Origin: an uncultured Actinomycetes bacterium
GTDB lineage: Bacteria; Actinomycetota; Actinomycetes; S36-B12; UBA10799
Direction: 5' to 3'
Length of the DNA: 64,000 nt
NCBI GenBank assembly: GCA_946803585.1
Contig: CAMPEQ010000003.1
Span: forward strand, 52,370-116,369
Part shown: piece after piece, positions 8,821-17,814 of the stretch
How the letters are laid out: every line of letters begins with the position of its first letter
Numbering within the stretch: position 1 is the stretch's first letter
Notes under the pieces: generated by a model
The model's database searches: none
What the model saw: the letters and a program-made list of their open reading frames with translations, nothing else
Told to the model about the DNA's origin: nothing
Program-made: the position numbers and the translations under genes

Positions 8821-9984
8821 ATGCCTGTGAGAGCTGCGATCCTGACCCGAGAATGGCCCCCCGATGTATATGGCGGCGCCGGAGTCCATGTCGAACACCT
8901 AGTGCCTCAGCTGCGCAAGTTCATCGATGCTGACGTCTACTGCTTCGGTGAACCGCGAACTGACGCGACGGCATACCAAGTGCCCGTCGAGCTTGCGGAG
9001 GCAAATCCAGCGCTACAAACCCTCGGGGTCGACCTCCAGATGGCGCAGGGAACTGCTGGTGCAGACGTAGCGCACTCGCACACCTGGTACGCCAATATGG
9101 CCGGCCAGCTCAGCTCCCAGCTTCACGGGATTCCGCATGTGATTTCAGCACATTCGCTGGAACCGCGTCGGCCGTGGAAAGCTGAGCAACTCGGTGGCGG
9201 ATACCAGATCTCCTCCTGGGTTGAACGCGACTCCTATGCCAACGCCGATGCGATTATCGCGGTGAGTAAGGGGATGGCCGACGACGTGTTGGACTGCTAC
9301 CCGTTCATTGACCCAGCCAAGCTGCACGTGGTCTACAACGGCATCAATACTGAGGTGTACCGCAACGAGAAGGCCACCGATGCCCTCGAGCGTCACGGCG
9401 TCGATCCGGCCAAACCCTACGTTCTGTTTGTTGGGCGAATCACCCGGCAAAAGGGAATCGCGCACTTGCTCAAGTCAGCCAAAATGTTCGATGAGGACAT
9501 CCCGCTGGTTCTGTGTGCGGCATCTCCAGACACCCCGGAACTTGGGGCAGAGGTTGCCGCTGGAATCGACGAACTCAAGAAGACTCGCAAGGACGTGCAC
9601 TGGATCGACGCACAACTCTCGCGTGACGACGTCGTTCAGTTCCTCTCGCACGCGCTGCTCTTCGCTTGCCCATCGGTCTACGAACCGCTAGGCATCGTCA
9701 ACTTGGAAGCGATGGGCTGCGAAGCGCCCGTTGTTGCCAGTGCGGTCGGTGGCATCCCTGAGGTCGTCGTTGATGGCGAGACAGGGCTACTTGTTCCGTA
9801 TGACGAGAAGGAGCCCAAGGCTTTTGAGAAGGCGTTCGCCGATGCGGTCAACCGCGTCGCAGCCGACAGTACGACGGCGCAGGCGATGGGGATCCGAGGA
9901 AGGGCTCGGGCAGTTGAGGCGTTCGGCTGGGAGGCCATCGCCAAGCAGACCGTCGAGGTGTACCGCCAAGCTGGTGCGCGCTAG
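8821..9984 (+). CDS. glgM: GT4-type glycogen synthase / maltose-1-phosphate synthase
   Basis: GT-B glycosyltransferase of about 387 residues. The N-terminus has [18 protein letters not shown], typical of the actinobacterial 'Corynebacterium-type' glycogen synthase family. The donor-binding domain carries [10 protein letters not shown] and the C-terminal ExxG-type region [16 protein letters not shown]. The mycobacterial homologue beside glgC is GlgM, which uses ADP-glucose and glucose-1-phosphate to make alpha-maltose-1-phosphate; which acceptor is used here cannot be told from sequence. Start candidates are ATG 8815, ATG 8821 and GTG 8827, none with a good ribosome site. It is divergent from glgC across about 140 bases. 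Confidence 0.92.
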   Translation: MPVRAAILTREWPPDVYGGAGVHVEHLVPQLRKFIDADVYCFGEPRTDATAYQVPVELAEANPALQTLGVDLQMAQGTAGADVAHSHTWYANMAGQLSSQLHGIPHVISAHSLEPRRPWKAEQLGGGYQISSWVERDSYANADAIIAVSKGMADDVLDCYPFIDPAKLHVVYNGINTEVYRNEKATDALERHGVDPAKPYVLFVGRITRQKGIAHLLKSAKMFDEDIPLVLCAASPDTPELGAEVAAGIDELKKTRKDVHWIDAQLSRDDVVQFLSHALLFACPSVYEPLGIVNLEAMGCEAPVVASAVGGIPEVVVDGETGLLVPYDEKEPKAFEKAFADAVNRVAADSTTAQAMGIRGRARAVEAFGWEAIAKQTVEVYRQAGAR

Positions 9985-10096
9985 GCTCGATAAGTACCAA
10001 CACAGCACGCCGCGAGGTACCACGTTGAAGCGTGGAGTGCACCTAGTACTGATTGATACCGACCAAGACTGATACCTATCAAGGGGATGGCGACAC

Positions 10097-10519
10097 GTGA
10101 CCGTATTTGGACCAGTTGAAGTAATCGTTGTTGCGTTCCCCGGAAGCAACTTCTCCGGTGGGATTGCCCCCGCTCTTCGTGATGTTGTCGAGAACGGGTC
10201 AGTGAACATCATCGACTTGGCGTTCGTGACCAAGGACAACGATGAGACAGTCACGATGATTGAGCTCGACGAGATCGGCGATGATTCAGTCGTGGCCCTC
10301 GACGAGGCGCTCGAGGAGGTCTTCGATCTGCTCAACGATGAGGATCTACTCGCGATCGGTGAAGGTCTACCTCCCGGTTCCTCCGCGGTGGCAATCGTCA
10401 TCGAGCACAAGTGGGCTCGCCATCTGGCCAGCGCGGTGGCAGATTCTGATGGCCAGGTCGTGCTGAACGAGCGCATCCCGCGCGATGTGGTGCAAGCCGC
10501 GTTCGACGCACTGAACTAG
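10097..10519 (+). CDS. DUF6325-family protein
   Basis: Small acidic cytoplasmic protein (140 residues) starting with GTG. It opens with a short hydrophobic strand (FGPVEVIVVAFPGSNFSG) and has IVIEHKWARHLASAV in the second half. The pattern matches the actinobacterial DUF6325 family (formerly described as membrane or heat-shock-associated), whose function is unknown. Its neighbour is a SHOCT-domain protein, the usual partner, so a joint role is likely. A GGGGATGG sequence lies about 9 bases before the start. Confidence 0.75.
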   Translation: MTVFGPVEVIVVAFPGSNFSGGIAPALRDVVENGSVNIIDLAFVTKDNDETVTMIELDEIGDDSVVALDEALEEVFDLLNDEDLLAIGEGLPPGSSAVAIVIEHKWARHLASAVADSDGQVVLNERIPRDVVQAAFDALN

Positions 10520-10537
10520 CCTGGTGATCCGCAAGCT

Positions 10538-10579
10538 TGACGAGTACGGATCAAACGAGCGCGACCTGACGAGTACGGA
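10538..10579 (+). repeat. 13-bp direct repeat between DUF6325 and SHOCT genes
   Basis: TGACGAGTACGGA occurs at 10538-10550 and again at 10567-10579, a spacing of 29 bases or nearly three helical turns. It lies in the 103-base gap before the SHOCT gene, which has AAGGAGATTC just before its ATG. It could be an operator for a regulator that binds as a tandem dimer. It could also be a simple local duplication. Confidence 0.5.
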
Positions 10580-10622
10580 CCAGACCATTCAACCGAGTAG
10601 ATAGTCCACGAAGGAGATTCAG

Positions 10623-11006
10623 ATGAGGCGTCGAGGAGTAGGCCGCGTTGGTCGGCCAGGGCTAGTTGGAACAGTTGCCCGCACGGCAGTTGTTGCCGGT
10701 ACCGCAACCGTGGTCGCTAAGGGTGTCAGCGGGAAGATGGATTCCAAGCAGCAGGCAGCAGCGGATGCACAGGCCACTCAGCAGGCTGATGCCCAACAGG
10801 ATGCGGCTCAGACGCAGCAACTTGCCCAGCAGCAGGCCGAGATTGACGCGCTAAAGGCGGGTCAGCAGGCCCCAGCGGCACCGGCTGCAGGAGCAGGCGA
10901 CACCGTTGATGTGGTGGCCGAGCTACAGAAACTTGCTTCCCTCAAGGAAGCCGGAGTCCTCACGGACGAGGAGTTCGCGGCCGCCAAGACGAAGCTGCTG
11001 GCCTAG
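10623..11006 (+). CDS. SHOCT-domain protein
   Basis: Protein of 127 residues. A short Arg/Gly-rich N-terminus leads into a weakly hydrophobic stretch (residues about 14-36), then a long Gln/Ala-rich coiled-coil (about 40-85), an Ala/Pro linker, and a C-terminal SHOCT domain at residues 98-127 (LQKLASLKEAGVLTDEEF followed by AAAKTKLLA). SHOCT is a short oligomerisation module found at protein ends. The start is well supported by AAGGAG 7 bases upstream. It pairs with the DUF6325 gene. The gene ends in a cluster of palindromes. Confidence 0.85.
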   Translation: MRRRGVGRVGRPGLVGTVARTAVVAGTATVVAKGVSGKMDSKQQAAADAQATQQADAQQDAAQTQQLAQQQAEIDALKAGQQAPAAPAAGAGDTVDVVAELQKLASLKEAGVLTDEEFAAAKTKLLA

Positions 11007-11008
11007 TT

Positions 11009-11095
11009 CCTTGCGGTAATCCCCGCAAAAGTTTCGTGCGGGAATCCCGCATCGGTTTCGTGCGGTAATCCCGCATAAGGTGCAGGAGCCGCACC
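11009..11095. repeat. triple tandem palindrome plus hairpin between convergent genes
   Basis: Three successive copies of a short palindrome, TGCGG(T/G)AATCCC(C)GCA, are spaced by the sequence TTTCG and start near 11011, 11037 and 11060. The middle copy is a perfect 15-base palindrome. A further hairpin, GGTGC (11079-11083) with GCACC (11091-11095), follows, two bases before the stop of the convergent gene. The cluster probably ends transcription from both sides. Tandem repetition of the unit is unusual. Confidence 0.7.
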
Positions 11096-11096
11096 G

Positions 11097-12770
11097 CTAT
11101 TTCAACGCGGCCAGTGGCAACCCGTACTGAGCGAGCAAGACAGTTGCTTGCGGTTGGCTAGTTGACCCCTCCCGCAAATCGACCTCGTCACTGATCTTGC
11201 TACCGTCCGCTGCGCCGGCGGGATCTGCGATGGTCTGCGTCTCGCTGCCTTGCGCTGTGTCGGCCTTCGTGGCCGCCTGCGGTTGAGTTCGCAAATCGAC
11301 GATCGGCATGTAGGAATCATCTTCGGTCAGCGATGCGAGCGCACGTGCCGACCCAACGACGTACTGCCGCGCTGCGGGGACTCCTCCGCCCCACGATCGA
11401 CTGATTCCTGCCGTCTCGACCGTCGGCCAAATGGACACCTGGCGGCGAGCGGTCGCTAGCGCCTGATTCCAAGTCAATGCATCAGCCACTTGTGCGGCGA
11501 GGGCAGCCTCTTTGCGTCCGACTTCTGCCTCATCGGCGATCTGTTGCACTGCGGCTTCCACGAGCGGCGCGGTCTGGGAGTCCAGTTGCGCTAGCGCAGA
11601 CCTCACCGCTGCAGTGACGTCCGCCGCTGCCAACGGTTCAATCAGCTCGGCCACACTGGCCATTCGGTTGCGGCTGAACATCTTGGTCAGACCGCCTTTA
11701 CTCGCCAGCAACACCAGTTGGCTGACCGTCTGAGTTCGACCCAACGAGTCCGGCGGCACCGCAGCGGAAGTCTCCGTACTTGTTGAATCGGAAGCTCCGG
11801 CAGCGACACCTCCGGGTTTCCCATCAGAACCAGCGTCGGAACCAGCGTCGGAATCTACGGTCGAATCGGCCGTCTCCTCGACACCGCCAGCGCGAGACTG
11901 ACCTGTCGACTCGGAAAGCTGAGTAACCACGTCTGTCACGATCTGGCGAAGCGATGCCTGCAAGGTGGTCACCAACGTTCGATCTACCTTGTTCAAAGCA
12001 ATCGTCAAGGTGGACTCCGAGCTCAGCAGGTCGGGTGCGGAGTACGTGCTGGCTGCCTGAGATAGGGCACTCACGGCAGCATTGGCCGCCTCAACACTTG
12101 GATCTGAGTACGCGCGGGATGCAAGCTCGGCGCTGATCAACTCACTCGCCGCCGCAACATCGACATCCTGAAGATCGGTCGCTGGCCGATCAGTTGACCG
12201 GACTTTGCCTGGTTCAACCGTGCGGCAGCCCAGCGCGACGTATCGACAGATGCGACCTTGGGAGTCGGGAAGCTCAGCAAGCACGCTGGCGGGGGCTGGC
12301 ATCTTTACGTGCAACCAGGAAGCCAGAGCCTGCGCCTGGTCTTGTGGGGATTTCGATCCGGTCATCACGAGCACCAGGTCACAGCTCCCCGTTCCGCGTT
12401 CATTCAGTCCTGCATCAAACCCATCCAGCGTGGCAGGGCTCCCCGCAACGAAGGTCGGCCATACGCGCGGTTTGACGGTGGTCGTCCCGGCCCGGATCGC
12501 GTCGAGAACCGTGACAACTGAGTCGGCCTGATCGGTATCGGCAATAACCAGGACCGCCGGAAGCTCCGTTGTCGTTTGTGAGCTTGCCGATGCGCTGTTG
12601 ATCGAGTCGATGAGCGCGCCAAATTCTGCCGGAACTGCCGAATCCGGGATCGGATAGGCATCGGTTGGATAAAGCTCGGCAAGCTTCGTTCCGACCGAGG
12701 AGGCGTACTTACCGATGGTAACGACGACAGCGGGCGAAAGATTCTGGCTCTCATTTGCATCTTGGGTCAC
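11097..12770 (-). CDS. uncharacterised 557-residue protein
   Basis: I do not recognise this protein. It has no signal peptide and no membrane segment. Residues 1-230 look like an alpha/beta fold, with hydrophobic strands at AVVVTIGKY, AVLVIADT and DLVLVMTGS. There is then an Ala-rich helical stretch. A low-complexity Ser/Asp/Gly linker lies near residues 295-335. A second helical Ala/Gln-rich domain (about 340-480) follows, with SWGGGVPAARQYVVGSA near residue 455 and an acidic Ser/Gln-rich tail. It is divergent from the GH63 gene with 42 bases between and converges on the SHOCT gene. A scaffold or regulatory role is possible but unproven. Confidence 0.7.
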   Translation of the reverse strand: MTQDANESQNLSPAVVVTIGKYASSVGTKLAELYPTDAYPIPDSAVPAEFGALIDSINSASASSQTTTELPAVLVIADTDQADSVVTVLDAIRAGTTTVKPRVWPTFVAGSPATLDGFDAGLNERGTGSCDLVLVMTGSKSPQDQAQALASWLHVKMPAPASVLAELPDSQGRICRYVALGCRTVEPGKVRSTDRPATDLQDVDVAAASELISAELASRAYSDPSVEAANAAVSALSQAASTYSAPDLLSSESTLTIALNKVDRTLVTTLQASLRQIVTDVVTQLSESTGQSRAGGVEETADSTVDSDAGSDAGSDGKPGGVAAGASDSTSTETSAAVPPDSLGRTQTVSQLVLLASKGGLTKMFSRNRMASVAELIEPLAAADVTAAVRSALAQLDSQTAPLVEAAVQQIADEAEVGRKEAALAAQVADALTWNQALATARRQVSIWPTVETAGISRSWGGGVPAARQYVVGSARALASLTEDDSYMPIVDLRTQPQAATKADTAQGSETQTIADPAGAADGSKISDEVDLREGSTSQPQATVLLAQYGLPLAALK

Positions 12771-12812
12771 TGCGGCAGGCTACCTGGCTATCGAATCGGG
12801 CACGCTTAACTC

Positions 12813-15548
12813 GTGCCAAACAACAGCGAGACATTCATCCCCGGGCTACAGGGTCCAGCCGCCGACACTGCCGAGGGATTGCGGGTAGCCGACTCCGGCG
12901 GAATGCCACAGGGCCCGGAAGAGGCAGGGCCCTGGTACGAGTGGGGCCCATACCTGTCCGAGCGCGCTTGGGGGACCGTTCGGGAGGACTACTCCGACAA
13001 CGGGGACGCGTGGCGGTTCTTCCCATATGAGCAGAGCACCTCACGTGCCTATCGATGGAGCGAGGATGGCCTGGCTGGGATCAGCGACATCTGGCAGGAC
13101 CTTTGTCTCAATATCGGCATGTGGAACGGCCGCGACTCCCACATCAAGGAGCGACTGTTCGGGCTCACTGGCCATCAGGGAAACCACGGCGAAGACGTCA
13201 AGGAGTACTACTGGTACCGCGATGCCACCCCGTCACACTCTTGGATGCGCTGGCGTTACCACTACCCGCAGGCAGCGTTTCCGTACCAAGATCTGATTGA
13301 CACCAACGCCAGTCGCGGCCGGGATGAACCCGAGTACGAGCTCATGGATACGGGCGCCTTTGAGGACAACCGCTACTGGCGAGTTGACGTCGACTATGCG
13401 AAGAACGATCCCACCGACACCTTCATCCGGATCAAGGTGACAAACGAGGGGCCGCAAGACGACACCATCCATCTACTCCCCCAGCTGTGGTTCCGAGATA
13501 CGTGGAGTTGGGGTCGGCGGCACCGTCGTCCTGAGGTTCGGCATGTCTCTCGCGACAACGGCTCGGGTTCCATCATCGCGGAGCACTGGCGCGCCGGGAT
13601 CTATCACCTCGATGCTGCCTCTGGCCCCGATGGCAAACATCCGACGGCACTGTTCTGCGAGAACGAGACGCACAACAGTGCGGTCTTCGGTGACGACGTT
13701 GCGAATACCACCGTCTACCCAAAGGACGGGATCAACGATCACGTTGTCTCAGGCAAGGCCACGGTTAACCCGGAGTTAAGCGGCACGAAGTCGGCTTGGT
13801 GGTATCAGTTCGAGGTTCCGGCCGGGGAGACCGTCGAGATTCGACTTCGGCTTTGGTCGCCGAGCGAGGGCGACAGTATCGACCTTGATTGGGCCGGGGC
13901 AACGTTCGAATCGGTGATGACAGACCGTCAAGATGAGGCAGACGCGTTCTATGCCGCCCTTGATCCTGGCGGGCGCACCGACTCCGAACTTGCTGTCATG
14001 CGCCAAGCCTTTTCCGGCATGATCTGGACCAAACAGTTCTACCGGTACGACACCAAACTCTGGCTCGACGGTGACCCACTCGAGCCCCCTCCACCAGCTG
14101 GCCATAGCCAGATCCGCAACCAAACGTGGCGCCACTTTGACGCCTACGACATCTTGAGCATGCCGGATAAGTGGGAGTACCCCTGGTTCGCGGCCTGGGA
14201 TTCAGCCTTCCACTCGGTGGTATTTGCCCATATCGATCCAGAGTTCGCCAAGTACCAGATCAATGTGTTCCTCCGCGAGTGGTACATGCACCCCAACGGT
14301 GCGATTCCGGCCTACGAGTGGTCCTTCGATGATCGCAATCCCCCGGTCCATGCCTGGGCAGCGCTGCGGGTCTATGAGATCGATGGATCACGTGATCACG
14401 AGTTCCTGTCCGGGGTGTTCCACAAACTCCTTATCAACTTCACCTGGTGGGTCAACCGGGTCGACGCCAAGGGCAACAACGTCTTTGAAGGCGGGTTCCT
14501 GGGCCTAGACAACATCGGTCCGATTGACCGAACCCACGTTCCGGCGGGCTCGCGGATCGAGCAAGCCGACGGCACTGCGTGGATGGCGTTCTACTGCCTG
14601 CAGATGCTGCGAATTTCGATGCGCCTGGCAGTCCACGACAACTCCTACCGCTCAATGATGTTGAAGTTCCTCGAGCACTTTGCCGGGATCACCGATGGTA
14701 TGTCTGATTCGGGGATGTGGGATCCCGCCGATGGCTTCTTCTACGACCAACTCGTCAAACCTGATGGCGAGCGCATCCCGCTGCGAGTGAAGAGTCTGGT
14801 CGGGGTCATCCCGGTTCTCGCAGCCGCCTTCGTCGAGTCAAACTCTGAAACGTACGTACAAAACGCCGACCGGATCGAGCGGCGATTCAGTCAGTTCCTG
14901 CGGCGCCGCGGACTCGACACTACCGAGCTCGATAGGGCCGGGTTCGTCTACCGCTCCGACACTGAGGCCGGCTCCAAACTTCTCTTGACAGTCGTTGACC
15001 CCGAGAGGCTTCGCCGGGTGCTCATCGAGGTACTCAGCGAGGACTCGATGCTGTCGCCATTCGGGATCCGATCACTCTCCCGGCGACACCTAGCTGACCC
15101 ATTCATCGTGGAGCTCGACGGCCAGGAGTTTCGGATCGACTACGAGCCAGCCGAGTCAACGACCCCGATGTATGGCGGGAACTCGAACTGGCGCGGGCCC
15201 GTATGGTTCCCAATCAATCACTTGGTGATTGAGGCACTCGAGCGCTACTACATGTACCTCGGCGATGAGTTCGAGGTGGAGTGCCCGACTGGATCCGGGG
15301 TGATGATGAACTTGCAACAGGTCGCCGACGACCTGCGTCACCGCCTTACCCAACCGTTTCTACCCGATGCCAATGGACGGCGGCCGGTGTTCGGCGAGAC
15401 GCCAAAGTTCATCGACGATCCGCGCTGGAACGATCTGGCCATGTTCTACGAGTACTTCAACGGCGACAACGGCGCAGGGATTGGGGCCAGCCATCAAACG
15501 GGGTGGACTGGCTTAGTCGCTGACCTCATCATCGGCCGCAAGGGGTAG
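12813..15548 (+). CDS. GH63 / MGH1-like glycoside hydrolase
   Basis: Large cytoplasmic glycosidase (911 residues, GTG start, no signal peptide). The N-terminal half (to about residue 370) is a beta-sandwich domain; the C-terminal half is an (alpha/alpha)6 barrel. Barrel motifs include the PWFAAWDSAFHSVV segment, which holds the general-acid type Asp. HPNGAIPAYEWSFDD and GGNSNWRGPVWFP lie near the end. These match the GH63/trehalase-like clan that includes mannosylglycerate and glucosylglycerate hydrolases and processing alpha-glucosidases. The substrate is therefore probably a glucosyl compatible solute or oligosaccharide. No clear ribosome site precedes the start, which may be leaderless. 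Confidence 0.85.
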   Translation: MPNNSETFIPGLQGPAADTAEGLRVADSGGMPQGPEEAGPWYEWGPYLSERAWGTVREDYSDNGDAWRFFPYEQSTSRAYRWSEDGLAGISDIWQDLCLNIGMWNGRDSHIKERLFGLTGHQGNHGEDVKEYYWYRDATPSHSWMRWRYHYPQAAFPYQDLIDTNASRGRDEPEYELMDTGAFEDNRYWRVDVDYAKNDPTDTFIRIKVTNEGPQDDTIHLLPQLWFRDTWSWGRRHRRPEVRHVSRDNGSGSIIAEHWRAGIYHLDAASGPDGKHPTALFCENETHNSAVFGDDVANTTVYPKDGINDHVVSGKATVNPELSGTKSAWWYQFEVPAGETVEIRLRLWSPSEGDSIDLDWAGATFESVMTDRQDEADAFYAALDPGGRTDSELAVMRQAFSGMIWTKQFYRYDTKLWLDGDPLEPPPPAGHSQIRNQTWRHFDAYDILSMPDKWEYPWFAAWDSAFHSVVFAHIDPEFAKYQINVFLREWYMHPNGAIPAYEWSFDDRNPPVHAWAALRVYEIDGSRDHEFLSGVFHKLLINFTWWVNRVDAKGNNVFEGGFLGLDNIGPIDRTHVPAGSRIEQADGTAWMAFYCLQMLRISMRLAVHDNSYRSMMLKFLEHFAGITDGMSDSGMWDPADGFFYDQLVKPDGERIPLRVKSLVGVIPVLAAAFVESNSETYVQNADRIERRFSQFLRRRGLDTTELDRAGFVYRSDTEAGSKLLLTVVDPERLRRVLIEVLSEDSMLSPFGIRSLSRRHLADPFIVELDGQEFRIDYEPAESTTPMYGGNSNWRGPVWFPINHLVIEALERYYMYLGDEFEVECPTGSGVMMNLQQVADDLRHRLTQPFLPDANGRRPVFGETPKFIDDPRWNDLAMFYEYFNGDNGAGIGASHQTGWTGLVADLIIGRKG

Positions 15549-15675
15549 TCCAAGGGCTAGCCGTAAGGGATCGGCGGGGAGCAGATGGCGTAGCGAGAAA
15601 GAATTGGCAAGAACATGGATCCATCGACTCCGCTAAGCCGTCAAAGTTTCGCCAGGATAGCCATGTGACCTAGAC

Positions 15676-15749
15676 GTGAGCCGCGTCACGGCTTACCGTT
15701 GGTTGCGGTGGTGTCCTGGTCGGCGAGCGCCGTTGGCGGTATGGCTCAC
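15676..15749 (+). other. possible structured leader before the first L,D-transpeptidase
   Basis: GTGAGCC (15676-15682) is complementary to GGCTCAC (15743-15749). The intervening sequence can form further short stems, including a competing CGTGA/TCACG hairpin at 15675-15690. It lies in the 239-base gap between the glycosidase and the transpeptidase gene, about 40 bases before its start. It matches no riboswitch class I can recognise, and a chance repeat is possible. Confidence 0.25.
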
Positions 15750-15787
15750 ATGCCTGGGTACAGACAGATTTAGGGAGAAGTAACAAC

Positions 15788-16666
15788 ATGGCACAGCAAA
15801 AAACGGTCGCAATGCTCGGCAGTTCGCTCATGGTCGGCGCACTGGTTCTGGGTTCAGCTGTACCGGCAGGCGCGGTCACCAGCGTCGCGACCGAGAATAC
15901 GCCGACTTCAACCGCCGCGATTGACGCTACCGACCCAGCCACCGGAGCCAAGGCACCCGAGGTTTCCGCCGCGCAGGCTGCGATCGAGGCAGCAAACGAC
16001 GAGGCCGCGCGAAACTCCGCCAAACCAACCAAGCGGACAACGACACCCGTGACCATGGGCATGCTCAAGTCCGGCAGCGTTGTGCTCAAACGAGGAAGCG
16101 CAGGCCCTGCAGTAACTAAGATCCAGGGCAAACTCACTGACGTCGGAATCATCACCAAGGTGACAGGCGTTTACAACAAGCAGACCGCTTTGAATGCGGC
16201 ACGCTTTAATGAGAAGTTCCGCGGATTTGCTTACAAGCAGAACAAGGACATCACCCAATACGGGTGGAAGAAGCTCCGCAAAGCGAGCAAAACCAAGATC
16301 CCCAAGAAGTGCCTCAAGCAAAAGGCAGCCTTGTGCATTAGTAAAGAGCAAAAGGTCGTCCGGTACTACAAGAAGGGCCGACTGGTCACAGCGCTCGACG
16401 CCCGCTTTGGCGGCCAGGGATACCGCACCCGCGAAGGAAACTGGCGGATTTTCCGCAAGGTGAAGGACGACTTCTCCTCGCTTTACCAGACGCCAATGCC
16501 CTGGTCGATGTACTTCAGCGGCGGTCAAGCCGTCCACTACTCGTTCTACTTCCCCAAGGATGGCTATAACGGCGCCTCCCACGGATGCGTGAATATCCGT
16601 GACAAGAAGGGGATCAAGAAGCTCTGGAAGAAGGTCAAGATTGGCACCTTCGCCAAGGTCTACTAG
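15788..16666 (+). CDS. exported L,D-transpeptidase with peptidoglycan-binding domain
   Basis: Cell wall enzyme of 292 residues. A signal peptide ends at about VPAGA (residue 29). A Thr/Ala-rich linker follows, then a PG_binding_1-type domain (about residues 95-145, LKRGSAGPAVTKIQGKL). The C-terminal YkuD domain has the catalytic motif SHGCVNIR with Cys267. L,D-transpeptidases form 3-3 peptidoglycan crosslinks or attach proteins to the wall. The mature protein is strikingly lysine-rich (KK pairs throughout). The start is supported by AGGGAGAAG 8 bases upstream. The 3' end overlaps the proposed start of the Sua5-type gene. Confidence 0.92.
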   Translation: MAQQKTVAMLGSSLMVGALVLGSAVPAGAVTSVATENTPTSTAAIDATDPATGAKAPEVSAAQAAIEAANDEAARNSAKPTKRTTTPVTMGMLKSGSVVLKRGSAGPAVTKIQGKLTDVGIITKVTGVYNKQTALNAARFNEKFRGFAYKQNKDITQYGWKKLRKASKTKIPKKCLKQKAALCISKEQKVVRYYKKGRLVTALDARFGGQGYRTREGNWRIFRKVKDDFSSLYQTPMPWSMYFSGGQAVHYSFYFPKDGYNGASHGCVNIRDKKGIKKLWKKVKIGTFAKVY

Positions 16667-17693
16667 CCCTCTTGCGGCCGCAAAGGCGCTAGCTAGCGAC
16701 CACCTCGTCGCACTGCCCACTGAGACTGTTTACGGTCTCGGTGGGCTTGCTAGTTCACCCGCTGCCCTGACCGACATCTTTCGGGTGAAGGGTCGACCTG
16801 CCGACCACCCGGTGATCGTTCATGTCAGCGGCGCTGCCGATATCGCCGCCTGGTCGGACGATGCCCCTGCCACGGCTTACGCAATCGCTGAGACGTTCTG
16901 GCCCGGGCCCATTACCGTCGTGGTGCCCAAATCACCCGCTGTGCTCAATGCCGTCACTGGTGGCCAGTCCACAGTGGCACTTCGTTCTCCGGCCCATCCA
17001 CTCTTCCAAGATGTCCTAGCCGAGTTGTCGAACCTCGGTGTAAGGCATCCGGGGATCGCTGCGCCGAGCGCCAACAGATTCGGTCGGGTTAGCCCTACCA
17101 CCGCCGAGCACGTGCGAGCTGAGCTCGGCGAGTTCTTGAGCCCCTTGGACCTCATTCTCGACGGCGGAGCGAGCACTGTCGGTGTCGAATCGACGATCGT
17201 GTTGTGCGGTGCGGATTCAGTATCTATCGCGCGCCCTGGCGGCATTAGTGCTGCCGCTATCGACAGGGTCGTGCCGCTGACGTCTGAAGCCGTCGTCGAG
17301 GCAAGGGTCGGTGCGCCAGGACCTCGGGTACCTGGATCGTTGGCGGCTCACTACGCGCCGACTGCGCAGGTGTACCTCCTCGATCCTGCAGCGCCCTGGC
17401 AGATAAGCGATTTAGCGGACCAACTTGGACGCAGCACTTCAGTGGGAGTGCTCGGGATCTCCCCGGACATCGAGGCCATGCCTAGCGCCTGGATTCGACT
17501 CCCGATAGATACGTTCATACGAGATTCCGACGACTACGCCCGGGTGCTCTACTCGGCCCTTCGTCAAGCTGACCAATTAGGTCTCAACACGGTGGTCGCA
17601 CTTGCTCCACCGGCTAGTTCCGGCGGACTAGCTCCGGCGGTAAGAGACCGACTTGATCGTGCTGCCGTCGGATCTAACCCGCAGCCCGATTAG
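16641..17693 (+). CDS. L-threonylcarbamoyladenylate synthase (Sua5 type)
   Basis: Enzyme that makes threonylcarbamoyl-AMP from threonine, bicarbonate and ATP for the tRNA t6A37 modification. The YrdC domain (residues about 12-200) has LPTETVYGLGG, the KGRPADHPVIVHV segment and APSANRFGRVSPTTAEHV. A C-terminal Sua5 domain follows a GSLAAHYAPTA linker, so this is the longer Sua5 form rather than TsaC. No ATG or GTG lies at a sensible place. I chose TTG at 16641 because AGAAGG lies 6 bases upstream; it overlaps the preceding transpeptidase gene by 26 bases, giving 350 residues. Confidence 0.85.
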   Translation: MAPSPRSTSPLAAAKALASDHLVALPTETVYGLGGLASSPAALTDIFRVKGRPADHPVIVHVSGAADIAAWSDDAPATAYAIAETFWPGPITVVVPKSPAVLNAVTGGQSTVALRSPAHPLFQDVLAELSNLGVRHPGIAAPSANRFGRVSPTTAEHVRAELGEFLSPLDLILDGGASTVGVESTIVLCGADSVSIARPGGISAAAIDRVVPLTSEAVVEARVGAPGPRVPGSLAAHYAPTAQVYLLDPAAPWQISDLADQLGRSTSVGVLGISPDIEAMPSAWIRLPIDTFIRDSDDYARVLYSALRQADQLGLNTVVALAPPASSGGLAPAVRDRLDRAAVGSNPQPD

Positions 17694-17814
17694 GCAGGAA
17701 CCCAACTCGCGGCCGCGAGGACGCTGATGTGGCTATCCCCTGCTGAGAGCATCGTCGGCCGGGGACACCGCCCGCCCGGGATTCCGCTGCGCGGCTCACT
17801 CCCCTTAGTTGAGG

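Noticed and set aside
8682..8822. 47-codon N-terminal extension of glgC
   Set aside because: It would overlap the start of glgM and has no counterpart in the family; GTG 8681 gives the normal length.
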